A stretch of DNA of 64,000 nt from Mesorhabditis belari (taxonomy: Eukaryota; Nematoda; Chromadorea; Rhabditida; Rhabditidae), in NCBI GenBank assembly GCA_958450365.1, contig CAUEEP010000822.1, positions 1 to 64,000 of the forward strand. Reading direction: 5' to 3'. Below the pieces are notes generated by a model, which was not told where the DNA came from, ran no database searches, and saw nothing but the letters and a program-made list of their open reading frames with translations. Each line of letters starts with the position of its first letter. Within the stretch, counting starts at the first letter, position 1. Positions 44,225-54,366 of this stretch are shown piece by piece. The position numbers and the translations under genes are program-made.

Positions 44225-45455
44225 TTCAAAATTCTTTTTTCTGCTAAAAACCTCAAATCTTTCCTAGAAACTGAAATTTCGCTAAATTTCGCTAAATTTC
44301 ACTGAAATTCACGAATCCCACTGAAATCCCATTCCCTCAAATCCCCAAATCATCCGAAATTCATTCACACAACACAACTTGCCTATTTCGCCGAAATTTT
44401 CGAAAAATTCCCCGCTTCTTCTAGTATTTGTTGACCTTTTTTTTGTTTTGGAAAGTATTTTCTTTTCATTTTGCTTTTCTATTTTCTTTTTCTCTTTTCC
44501 TTTTCTATTTTCCTTTTTTTTTTCGTCCTTGAACTGTGCCCTATATGAGAATTTTTCGATTTGGCCCGATTTTTCTAGAAAAAACTCCCCAAATTTCGTA
44601 TTTATTCGGCATTTTTTTCGCATTTCCCCCCAAATGATAGCTTTTTTTCTCGTTTTTTTTCGTTGCGGCCAGCTCATTTTTCATCTTTTTCTAAAGAAAT
44701 TGAGGGGATTTTTGTGTGCTAAAGAGCGAAAAGGTGGGGGTATTTCTAGCTGTAAAAATTGGGCAATTACCATGTAGAGAGCTTGGCGGCTAAAAGGGCT
44801 AAAAGTCGAATCTTTTACAGTTTTTTTTGCCAGCCTTTAAGCTCTGCCTTTTACCGTATCAATGCAAAATTTTGTCCATTATCGTACCTAAAGCCATAGC
44901 AGCTCATCCGCTCAGCTCAGCACACGAAAATCCGCAAAAAAAAAAAATTTGTGTTGCCCGGTGCGTTCGGCTTTTTTTTCAGCAAAACCCACACGACATA
45001 TGTAGATTTTTTTTCTAAAAATAAGTTCTTTTTCATGTTTTTTCAAATTTTAGTCCGGCAATTCTAAAATGTCAATCTTCTACACATTTTCTTTTGTCAG
45101 CGACCACGTGTATCATAAAAATTTTCTGATTTCTTTGCCGTTTCCTCTCTCAAATCTTCGCAATTACCGCAATTCAGCGTTTTTTTCTTTTTTGCCCCGT
45201 TCATTTGCATTCACCTAAATTTTACACATTTTCTAAACGATAAATACTTTATATATGCATTCTTTTTATGGTTTTCTTCTTTTTTTTTTGTTTATGTGTG
45301 TGGTAAATAAATTGTATGATAAATTTGATGAATGCATAAACAAGCGAGTGTAAAATCACAAACAAAATGAGTAGGAAAATTTAACAATCAAACAACAAAA
45401 CAATTAAAACATAGCAAAATGGTTTAAATTGTGAAAAATTGTGAATCGTGAAAAA
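44225..45455. other. AT-rich intergenic region
   Basis: T-rich tracts (44435-44530, 44640-44670) and no recognisable gene. It lies between gsa-1 and the 3-prime end of the 199-residue gene on the other strand. Confidence 0.5.
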
Positions 45456-48400
45456 TTACGGAGAATCGATTAACGGCACGTCGAGACTGCTCATCGTTGT
45501 CCGCACCCGTTCGTTCAATTCTCTAAAAAAAAATGACACCGTTAACTTTAACTAAAATAACTTTAAATCAAGTAGAGTATTTTCAAAAGTATGCCAGACT
45601 TCAGAGAAAGTTAATAATAGGTCTAAACTAGCATTAACACATTAACAAATCCAAGGTCTATTATCATTTCCTCATTGAAATATTCCTGAAACGTTCGTAA
45701 AAATTGTTTTAGTCAGTACACATTTTAAACTTTTATATGTCGTAGCCGATTATGAATGAAATTTTTTGGTAAATCTTTCTAGTAGAGCAACCCTTTAATG
45801 TATGAGGACAATGTTATATCATCCTGTAGCGAATTAAATTCTGCGTCGATTTGATACCAAATTTGTGAGTTTAGGTTAAAAATTACCGGCGCTACAACGT
45901 TTCATTCAAAATCGGCGGGACCCCCGTAGCCGATTATGAATGAGTGGGTCTAGGAGCGTCCAACCATCAAGTATTTGGTATCATTCAACGCAGAATCATT
46001 AATAATTATGTTAAATTTTTAAAATTAAAAAGATTTGATAAAAAGAAAAAAAATTAGAGCAAAAAAACTGTTTGTTCAAGAGGAAACTTTGAGGCCCATA
46101 ATTTTTTTCTTTTTATCCAATCTTTCTAATTTTAAAAATTTAACATAATTATTAATGATTCTGCGTTGAATGATACCAAATACTTGATGGTTGGACGCGT
46201 CTGGACCCGCTCATTCATAATCGGCTACGACATATACAAGCTTTCTAAGATTTAGTGCTTTACGGTTAACGGAGGCGGGGGTTTGGCCAACTTGCAGCTC
46301 ATTTTTAAGCACCTTAAACTTATCAGATCAGGAAGTTTTAAAAAGATTTAGATAGCTTAGAACGTCAACTTTCAAACGCTATTTGTTTCATCCAAAGATA
46401 TTAACAAAAAGCTATCTAAAATTGGACTGTAAAATGGTCAAAAACTCGCCCCCCTCCCCCTGATAACCGTAAAGATCCTAGATTTGATAAATTCGATCAA
46501 TATTTTAGAAATTTGATTGGCCAAATGTAGTTACAAAGGCTAAAACGACGGCAAAAAAGAAGGAAGGGCAAAAAAAAAAAAAAGAAAAAAAAAAAGCGCC
46601 AAAAAGAAAAACAAAAGGAAAAAGAAACAAAAACAGGGGCCACAGCACAAGCCGGGGGGCCGTACTTAGGCAATACAAAGTAATTTAAATATCAACCCAA
46701 CCTTATACATTTCCTGTATCGACTCTTCGAATCCTCTCTTCTTTGTGGATCGCGTAGTGATCGAAGGAGAAATTGGAGCAACGTGCCGAGATGAGTACCA
46801 CGGATGAGAATCGGCTAAAATCTCATTATTTTACAAAAAAACAATATTCTTTGCAAACCTCAATCTGATCGACGATGTAATTGACTCGTTGTCGAATATC
46901 ACACAAAGAATCGGCGATGAGTGCCGTATTAAAAGCTTCCTAAAGAAAATATTATGAGATTTCATGAAATAGTTGATAGCAAAAATAAAGTACGTACTCT
47001 AAAGCTATAGAAGATAAGCTTTTCTAAGAATATTTTTATCAAGAATTTTTAAACAAGAATCTTCCAAAGGTTAATTAATTATCTTAAAATTGTTGTGCTT
47101 TTTAGTGTTAAAAACAAACCACTGCCGCCACCTGTGCATTGAGAGCTTTCGTTTGACTGATAGTTAGAGATGAGACGTGGCTCCAATCACTAAAAAGAAA
47201 TAAGGTTTGATTTGATTTTCATTTGATATTAGACACTGACTAATGGGAATTCTATTTTTATAGAAAACTCAAAACACATGGGATTATTAGGTTGTCCAGA
47301 AAGTCTTCATTTTCGTACTTCCGTTGAAAAATAACAAATTCAACAATTAACTCTAAAAAATAAAATAAAAATAAACAAATAAAATGTTTGCTTTAAATAA
47401 AAGTGTTTATTGTTTAATTTCCAATCTTTTAAGGTCAATTTCGGTTCACTTACAAGCAAATTCGAGAAAAACGAAAAAAAAGAAAACGTGTGCTTTCGTA
47501 AAAATCTATAAAAACCTCTAAGCAGAAATTGGTTGAATCGATTTCTCTGAAAATTTGGCTATATACCTAACTTTTTGTGCTCTATCTTTTATCTATTGAC
47601 ACGAAGATAGGTTACCTTAGATAAAGTTTCTAAAATGCATCATCGAGTCATCGCCCTTTTTGACTACCCGACTTCACGCTCTCAAAAAAATCCATTTAAA
47701 ACCCGTTTTAATGTTATTTTGCAGAAAAATAATTGGCCTTTCTGATGAAACAAACCGTAGTTCAATTGGTTCATTTGTTGGTTTTAAAGGGAAGAATGAA
47801 AAGAAATGAAAAGACTTTCTGGACAGCCTAATACAAAGCTACAACGAACACACCAAGGCTTCCCGGTCGCGGGTTCATTGCCTAATTGCATCGTTATGCC
47901 AGCTAGAGGTAACTAATATCTTTAAAATCAAGAGTAGATGCGTGCTTTCTTTAAAAATTCAAACCATAAACTGCCTACCTAATAATATGCGTCAATCCTT
48001 TTCGTAATCGCCGGCAATTGTGCAGTTTCAACGGCCCACGGGAAAGCCCACGTAACGTGGAAAGAAATCTAAACTTTCAAGTGAAACTCTTCATAAAAGC
48101 TGGCCACCTTTGATCAATGTTTCGAGTCGATTTCCCCTCTTTGGCGAGACTTTTTCGTATTTGGCTGTGGTCGCCTCTCTGAAATGAAGAAAATAAGATC
48201 TACAAAGTTTTCTTAAATCAATTGTTATATTTTTAGAATTAAGAAAGATTAAACCTATTCAAACTATTTGCATTCTTATTGTAAACTTCAATATAGTAAA
48301 TCTTTACCTTTAACACTCTTGTCAATTCATCGGAATGTCGATTTTGTGGAGAATTGCCAGCTAGGGGGCTCATCGCACTTTGTGGCCTAAAAGAAAACGA

Positions 48401-49177
48401 TAAAAACATGATAATTAAAGTGCTAAATTTAAAAAACGAACATTTATTGAACTACAAACTATTAAAAATGTATTAAAATTCATGTATTAAACAACTATTA
48501 AAAGAATGCAACATTTAAAACATACACATCTATAATATCAGCTAGCTTAAAATGTTCCTAAAGCTAAAAAACAAAGAGCTATTTAGCTCTTTGTCCAAAG
48601 AGCTATTTAGCTCTTTGTCCAAAGAGCTATCAAAACTTTTTGCGAAAACCTCACAAACTATTTTTACATTTACTTAGCTATGACGGATTCCTAAGATCTT
48701 TAATAGTTACTGAACAATTCACCTCGCCAAGCTGCAATCCGTCTCATCGAAACTCTCCTGTGTGTAGCTGCTGTCGCCTCTCTCACTAAAATTAGAAAAG
48801 TTTATCCTTTGAAAGTCCCAATAAATGTTTCAGAGCTAAAATAAGCTAAAAATATTTGTTTTACAGAAGTTTTTGCAAGAATTACAAGAATTTCTTGCAA
48901 AAACATAACCAATTTTCTCTTTCAGAATGATAAAAACTATCATTTATCAGAAAATCTCAAGAATTTCACATGTTTAACGCCAAAATTTAGCCATTGTTGA
49001 CTAATTTGTTACACAGATTGTAACATTTTCAAAGATCTAACAATATTCAATCGTTAAAACAAGAAATTACAAGCTCAATCGTGTAAAAAGGCAAAAAATA
49101 GGCTCCTACCTAAAAAGACGTCCGAATTTCGCCGAGTTGTTGTCCTCTTCGAACAATGGAACCGCGAAAACGCCCAT
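45456..49177 (-). CDS. Unrecognised 199-residue protein, eight exons
   Basis: Exons in order: 49110-49177, 48723-48785, 48308-48386, 48108-48178, 47132-47189, 46859-46939, 46702-46814 and 45456-45522. They total exactly 600 bases and keep phase at all seven junctions, which is strong evidence for a real gene. I do not recognise the family. The N-terminus is MGVFAVPLFEEDNNS; glycine 2 could be acylated, but the following residues fit the myristoylation rule poorly. Residues 20-100 are rich in Ser, Asp, Arg and Gln and look disordered, with RGDSSSYTQESFDETD and a later RGDHSQIRKS. Residues 105-199 are predicted helical from heptad-like hydrophobics (DIRQRVNYIVDQIEPI, THLGTLLQFLLRSL, CIRELNERVRTTM). 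There is no signal peptide or membrane segment. A small cytosolic coiled-coil adaptor is possible but unproven. Intron 4 hosts a mariner MITE and intron 7 a palindromic element. Confidence 0.85.
45737..46235. mobile_element. Palindromic MITE in intron 7 of the 199-residue gene
   Basis: The ends TATGTCGTAGCCGATTATGA and complement sit at 45737 and 46235, next to TA. From about 45925 to 46235 a long inverted repeat pairs GATTCTGCGTTGAATGATAC-type sequence in both arms. No coding capacity. Confidence 0.8.
47287..47831. mobile_element. Non-autonomous mariner element (MITE)
   Basis: A 545-bp element with terminal repeats TTAGGTTGTCCAGAAAGTCT and its near complement (AGACTTTCTGGACAGCCTAA), flanked by TA on both sides as in Tc1/mariner insertions. 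No transposase remains. It lies in intron 4 of the 199-residue gene. The ends are related to those of the 57176-58181 element. Confidence 0.88.
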
Positions 49178-49192
49178 TTTTCCTAAAAATTT
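49178..49192 (-). promoter_or_regulatory. Probable spliced-leader acceptor
   Basis: On the minus strand AAATTTTTAG stands five bases before the ATG at 49177 (GAAAA between them). A strong acceptor this close to the start codon, with no upstream exon visible, is typical of SL trans-splicing. Confidence 0.65.
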
Positions 49193-49272
49193 TAATAAAT
49201 AGGATATTTAAGCAAATTTTAGATCAAAATTTGGATAAAATAGAAAAACTCGACGAAAAGTAAGGAAATTTT

Positions 49273-49758
49273 GGGAGTGGGACAAATGCGACCTTTTTTT
49301 TGCGCACCTTTTTTTCCGCACCTTGCCCATTAGCACACCTTTTTTCGCGTTTTAAGAAAGCTCTAAAAAGCTAATATTAACCAATTTCTATTCCAAAAGT
49401 TGTTTTTCTAGGTAATTTGAGGGTGTCGAATTCAAATTTTGACATATCAGAGCTTGTGGAAACAAACGGACGGAGTTATACAAAGAGAAAAATCGACAAT
49501 TTTCTGTTTGAAAAATCGACAATTTGATCTAGCCGTTTTGTCTTTCAAATTGGTTCCACGCGCTCTGTTATGTCAAAATTTGAATTCGACACCCTCAAAT
49601 TACCTAGAAAAACAACATTTGGAATAGAAATTGGTTAATATTAGCTTTTTAGAGCTTTTTTAAAACGCGAAAAAAGGTGCGCTAATGGGCAAGGTGCGGA
49701 AAAAAAGGTGCGCAAATGTCCAGGTGCGCAAAAAAAAGGTCGCATTTGTCCCACTCCC
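49273..49758. mobile_element. Foldback element, family F, copy 2
   Basis: 486 bp. The ends GGGAGTGGGACAAATGCGAC are the same as in the copy at 18941-19324, and the inner boxes GGTGCGCAAATGTCCAGG are shared. The stem itself differs (TTTGAATTCGACACCCTCAA in both arms). No protein, and no clean target duplication found. Confidence 0.85.
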
Positions 49759-49840
49759 AAACTTGAGTACTTTTCGCTGATCTGATTGCTTCGCAAATTT
49801 ATCTATAGGGAAATTTATCTATTTAACCATAGGGAAATTT

Positions 49841-50478
49841 ATCATAATCTCATACTCATTCCGCAGGGTGTAACTCAGTCAAAAGATAACCGATTTCCAC
49901 AAAAATTTTATAGGTAAATGTTGAGTGGGTCTCCTATAGCGGTGCACGTTATCTAACCGATAGGAGCTCATAAGTTTTTAAAACAAGCTCTCAAAGTTGG
50001 GATTCGCACTTAGCCTGGCACGCGACTTAGTTTTGGGGCTTTTGAAGTGACATTGAAAGTCGCCTGGAAAATTTTCGCACGAAATTTATCAGAAAGATGT
50101 TTTTCAATCTTCGATCATCGTTTACGGGAAAAATCTCACACAAAATGAACAAAAACCTGCTTATTTATGATTTTCGTCATGTAAATCCGGGCCGAGAGGT
50201 GTTTAAAATGTTAAGTATTTCGTATGTAATAAATTTCGTGCGAGAATCTCCCAGTCGGCTTTCAATGTCACTTCAAAAACTCCAAAACTAGGTGGCGCGC
50301 CAGGCTAAGTGCGACTCTCAACTTTGAGAGCTTGTTTTAAAAACTTATGAGCTCCTATCGGTTAGATAATGGGCACCGCTATAGGAGACCCACTCAACAT
50401 TTACCTATAAAATTTTTGTGGGAATCGGTTATCTTTTGACTGAGCTACATCCTCCAGAGTGAGTATGAGATTATGACG
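49841..50478. mobile_element. Palindromic element, about 640 bp
   Basis: The arms 49841-50075 and 50235-50478 are complementary, for example GTGGGTCTCCTATAGCGGTG and CACTTAGCCTGGC. The terminal motif ATAATCTCATACTCA is present at both ends. The ATTATGACGCACCCTG just outside also occurs near 6668. No coding capacity. Confidence 0.85.
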
Positions 50479-50487
50479 CACCCTGTA

Positions 50488-51027
50488 TATATGTTGTGTC
50501 CGATTTAGATTTCCGTCCGATTTAGATTGAACTTACCGCGGACGTCCGATTTAGATTACAGTCTATATCGGACGTCCGATTTGGATTTAACAGAATAGAT
50601 GCGAAATTACAACACACAACAACAAAAAACCAACAACAACAACGAACGAGTTAAAAATTTCTATTTATTTTTGCAGCTTAGGCTATTGTGACATCTTGAA
50701 TTGCAGAGTTGTGACATTGTGACATCTTGAATTCTTTGTGGCATCTTGAACATGCTATTGTGACATCTTGAATTCTTTGAAAAGCGCAGAAAATTGCAAA
50801 AAAACGCTTAAGAACATATATTAAGCACGTTTATTATTGTTCGATCTGTATCGGACGTCCGATATAGACTGTAATCAATAAAAGACCTTTGAAAAATGCA
50901 GAAAACTACAGAAAACGCTTAAGAACATATATTAAGCATGTTTATATTATTGTTCAATCTATATAAGACGTCCGATTTAGATTGAATCTAAATCGGACGG
51001 AAATCTAAATCGGACACAACATATATA
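50488..51027. mobile_element. Palindromic element built on TCCGATTTAGAT
   Basis: 540 bp. The ends TATATATGTTGTGTCCGATT and complement are followed inwards by repeated GGACGTCCGATTTAGATT blocks in both orientations and a central AGAACATATATTAAGCA direct pair. It abuts the preceding element. No coding capacity. Confidence 0.85.
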
Positions 51028-51064
51028 ATTTTTACGCTGCTTTGGATACAAATTTTTGCATCTT

Positions 51065-51460
51065 ACTAGGGAAGGCCGCCAACACGCCTTAAGGTGGCCG
51101 TTGCAAATGAGACCGAACTCATCTTGTGCAGTTTTTTACGCTGATTCCGATGACGTTTTTAGTTTTTCCGGAACGACTTTATAACGCGAGATATTTGGCA
51201 AAAACGTTTTTGCCATGTCTATTTGAGGCGCGCGCACATTACTCTAACAGATGACCTAGTGGTGTAGTGGATAAGAGGCAGGTATCAGAAAAAAAGCTAT
51301 GCATCATTTGGCTTGGGTTCAATTCCTTTTGCGTCAAAAACTTTTGCTTTACTTTTATTTTAATGTTTTAATTGTTTTTTAATGTTTTACCTTTCAATTT
51401 CTCTTTGTTTTGTTTTGAAATTGAAGAAATGAAGAGTAAGTTGGCAGCCTTCCCTAGTTA
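51065..51460 (+). mobile_element. Terminal-repeat element containing a tRNA-like segment
   Basis: An inverted repeat CTAGGGAAGGCCGCCA / GGCAGCCTTCCCTAG bounds the unit. Inside, 51251-51336 has box A-like TAGTGGTGTAGTGGATAAG and box B-like TTGGGTTCAATTCC. It seems to combine a SINE-type head with MITE-type ends. Confidence 0.6.
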
Positions 51461-51984
51461 GACTAATTTAGATGCAAATTAAAAATGCGATAACAATTTA
51501 AACTTTGTTTTGCACTGTTTTGCACGTTTAACTTTTCATTACCTCTTCTTTTTTTCTTTAATAGCTTCATCTTTGGAGGCATGGTTGATTAGAATATTGA
51601 AAAATTATTCGATTTCAATTGAATATCTTGAATATTTTGAATATCTTGATAGTTTCAAAGTATTGGATGAATAACTGCTTTGAAATTCTCTCTTTTTTAT
51701 CTTTTTGTGTCATATTGAGTAGATTCCCGCCATTTTCTGGCTCTCTTTTGAGGTCAATGAGAGAAAAGAAGAAGAAAACGGCTGGGTCAAACTATCAGAA
51801 CTTGTCACTTGTTAAATCAATGAATTTTTGAGCAACGCTTATTTTGGGCCCACATAAATAGAAGGCTCATAAATAAATAGTGATAATATTAATGTTACTT
51901 TTGATATAGATTTGTAAAGGACACTTCAGGCTTTCGAATGATACAGAGTGACACAAAAGTTCGGAGCCACCTCGTTGAAATTTT
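51461..51984. other. No feature recognised
   Basis: AT-rich intergenic sequence. Only a TTGAATATCTTGAATAT-type repeat at 51615-51650. Confidence 0.5.
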
Positions 51985-52712
51985 TTTTTACGGTTCTTTT
52001 TAGATCCAATACGGTTCTTTTTAGATCCAATACGGTTCCAATACGGTTCTTTTTAGATTCAATACGGTTCCAATACGGTTCTTTTTAGATCCAATACGGT
52101 TCCAATACGGTTCTTTTTAGATCCAATACGGTTCCAATACGGTTCTTTTTAGATTCAATACGGTTCCAATACGGTTCTTTTCAGATCCAATACGGTTCCA
52201 ATACGGTTCTTTTTAGATTCAATACGGTTCCAATAAGGTTCTTTTTAGATTCAATACGGTTCCAATACGGTTCTTTTTAGATTCAATACGGTTCCAATAC
52301 GGTTCTTTTTAGATTCAATACGGTTCCAATAAGGTCTTTAGATTCAATACGGTTCCAATAAGGTTCTTTTAGATTCAATACGGTTCCAATACGGTTCTTT
52401 TAGATTCAATACGGTTCCAATACGGTTCTTTTAGATTCAATACGGTTCCAATAAGGTTCTTTTAGATTCAATACGGTTCCAATACGGTTCTTTGCCTACG
52501 GTCCAATAGGTTCTTTTTAGATTCAATACGGTTCCAATACGGTTCTTTTTAGATCCAATACGGTTCCAATACGGTTCTTTTTAGATCCAATACGGTTCCA
52601 ATACGGTTCTTTTTAGATTCAATACGGTTCCAATACGGTTCTTTTTAGATTCAATACGGTTCCAATACGGTTCTTTTTAGATCCAATACGGTTCCAATAT
52701 GGTTCCGATACG
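51985..52712. repeat. 31-32-bp satellite (ACGGTTCTTTTTAGATTCA..)n
   Basis: About 23 copies of a unit made of CGGTTCTTTTTAGATYCAAT followed by ACGGTTCCAAT, with local variants lacking one or two T. One unit near 52495 is disturbed (TTTGCCTACGGTCC). Confidence 0.93.
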
Positions 52713-52845
52713 CTTTAGAAATTCGAAATCTATTAAGTTGAAAAGAAAGTTCTCCGAAAAAAGTTTGACTGGAATTTCTTAAAAACGAATCCACCAATTC
52801 AAGAACATTTTCTTCTATTATTTACAAGTCAACTCCAAGAAATCA

Positions 52846-53131
52846 CCGTATTTCTTCGAATAGAAGACCGGGTAAAGGGTATCATCGCGTACTCCTGCGT
52901 AGCAGCCCTTTTTAAAATTTCTTTTCTGCATAAAAGCTTTCAATGAAGTGCTATAGAGCTGGAAAATGGCTCAAAAATCTGTTAGCTCATGTGGTATTTT
53001 TGAGTCATTTTTCAGCCCTATAGCACTTGATTGAAAGCTTTTACGCAGAAAAGAAATTTTTAAAAGGGTTGCTACGCAGGAGTACGCGATGATACTCTTT
53101 ACCCGGTCTTCTATTCGAAGAAATACGGTAC
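52846..53131. mobile_element. Palindromic foldback element, 286 bp
   Basis: The arms 52846-52975 and 53000-53131 are complementary (CCGTATTTCTTCGAATAGAA at the ends, GTACTCCTGCGTAGCA inside). No coding capacity. It forms a near-perfect 130-bp stem with a short loop. Confidence 0.88.
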
Positions 53132-54366
53132 TCTTAAAAAAATGAGGGCAGCTTTTTCGTAAAATTTTCATCGAGTACACAGATCTATTTTCAGTGAAAC
53201 AAAAGTTAAAACTTGAAATCCGATTACGACCTATAAGTTTTGTGACTTATAGGTCGGTCGGTCGAACTTTTTAGACCTATAAGTTTTGTGTTTCAACTTC
53301 GATCAATCGAAAATTTTACTATTCGTCTAGAAAGAGTTTAGAATTGAGTTTGCTAGAAAGAATTGCTGTTGAAATCTAGAATCTAGAAAGAATTGCTGTT
53401 GAAATCTAGAATCTAGAAAGAATTGCTGTTGAATGTCTGCGTTTAATTGGAAATTTCAGAAAACTCGGATGGTTTTTGAGAGAAATTCAAGCGATCAGGC
53501 ATTTGGGTTGATTCTGGCGATATCTTGCCAATTAAAAGACTTGATCTTTGCTTCTAAAGTGTAAAATTTAACACAAAATTGCTATGATTACAAGGTTTTT
53601 TAAGAATTTTCAGCATTGGATCGTTTTTCCTTATCTTTAAACCTGAATTTGACGGCCTAAAACAAAGGTGGTTCCGAAATTTTTTGTCCTATACATCGAT
53701 ATTCAGCTGTAAATTTGTACCCACGGGTTTTCGGGATCGGGGAAACGATTGGAGCTAATCATTTTATTCATTCTATTTAAGTTTATTCATTCTATTTGAA
53801 TTTATTCATTTTATTTGATTTTATTCTATTTATGTTTATTCATTCATTTATTTTATTTGAACATTCATTCATTTTATTTAAACTTCATCCATTTTGAAAA
53901 CTATGCTACACCGAAAAAGCTCCTAGCATTCACCCCTTTATCAGCTCAATCCCTTCTATCACTGGAACATCAAATTTCCTCAATCCTTTCCGTAAACATT
54001 CATCTTGTAAGGATTTTGCATCGAAAATAGATTTGGCAATAGGCAGCTCTAAATTTAGGCTACTTTTTGAGAAATCTTGAAGGTCTTGGGGTCTTGAAGT
54101 TTCCGGAAAAAAGTGAAGTGCATTTTTTGCGTCTGTTTGACGAATTCGGGCTCAGTGAGTTCACATAAAGGGGAAGAGTTGAGCTTTTCTTTTTCTTTGA
54201 TTTGAGGGGTTTTAGAGGAGTGGGACGAGTCTTTTATGGGCAAGGGTAGCCAAGGGGAGGAGCCACTCCCCTCCCTCTGCCCAACCTCCTGCCATCCATC
54301 ATTCTCATAAAACTTCTTCCTTACCTACTAATCATTTCCCCCATTCTCTATTTCTTCTTCTGAATT
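53132..54366. other. Upstream region of the C-type lectin gene
   Basis: Mostly AT-rich. It includes a 30-bp unit repeated two to three times at 53365-53430 (AAAGAATTGCTGTTGAAATC) and a TTTATTCATTC tract at 53760-53880. The last 130 bases (54240-54366) are GC- and pyrimidine-richer and probably form the promoter and leader of the next gene. Confidence 0.45.

Noticed and set aside
43562..44256. Minus-strand frames with RAGIEPS and TGLTGAHF peptides
   Set aside because: These are translations of the tRNA-like repeats and recur once per unit in different frames.
47850..47910. A further tRNA-like element with GCGGGTTCATTGCC
   Set aside because: Only a weak box B is visible; no convincing box A upstream.
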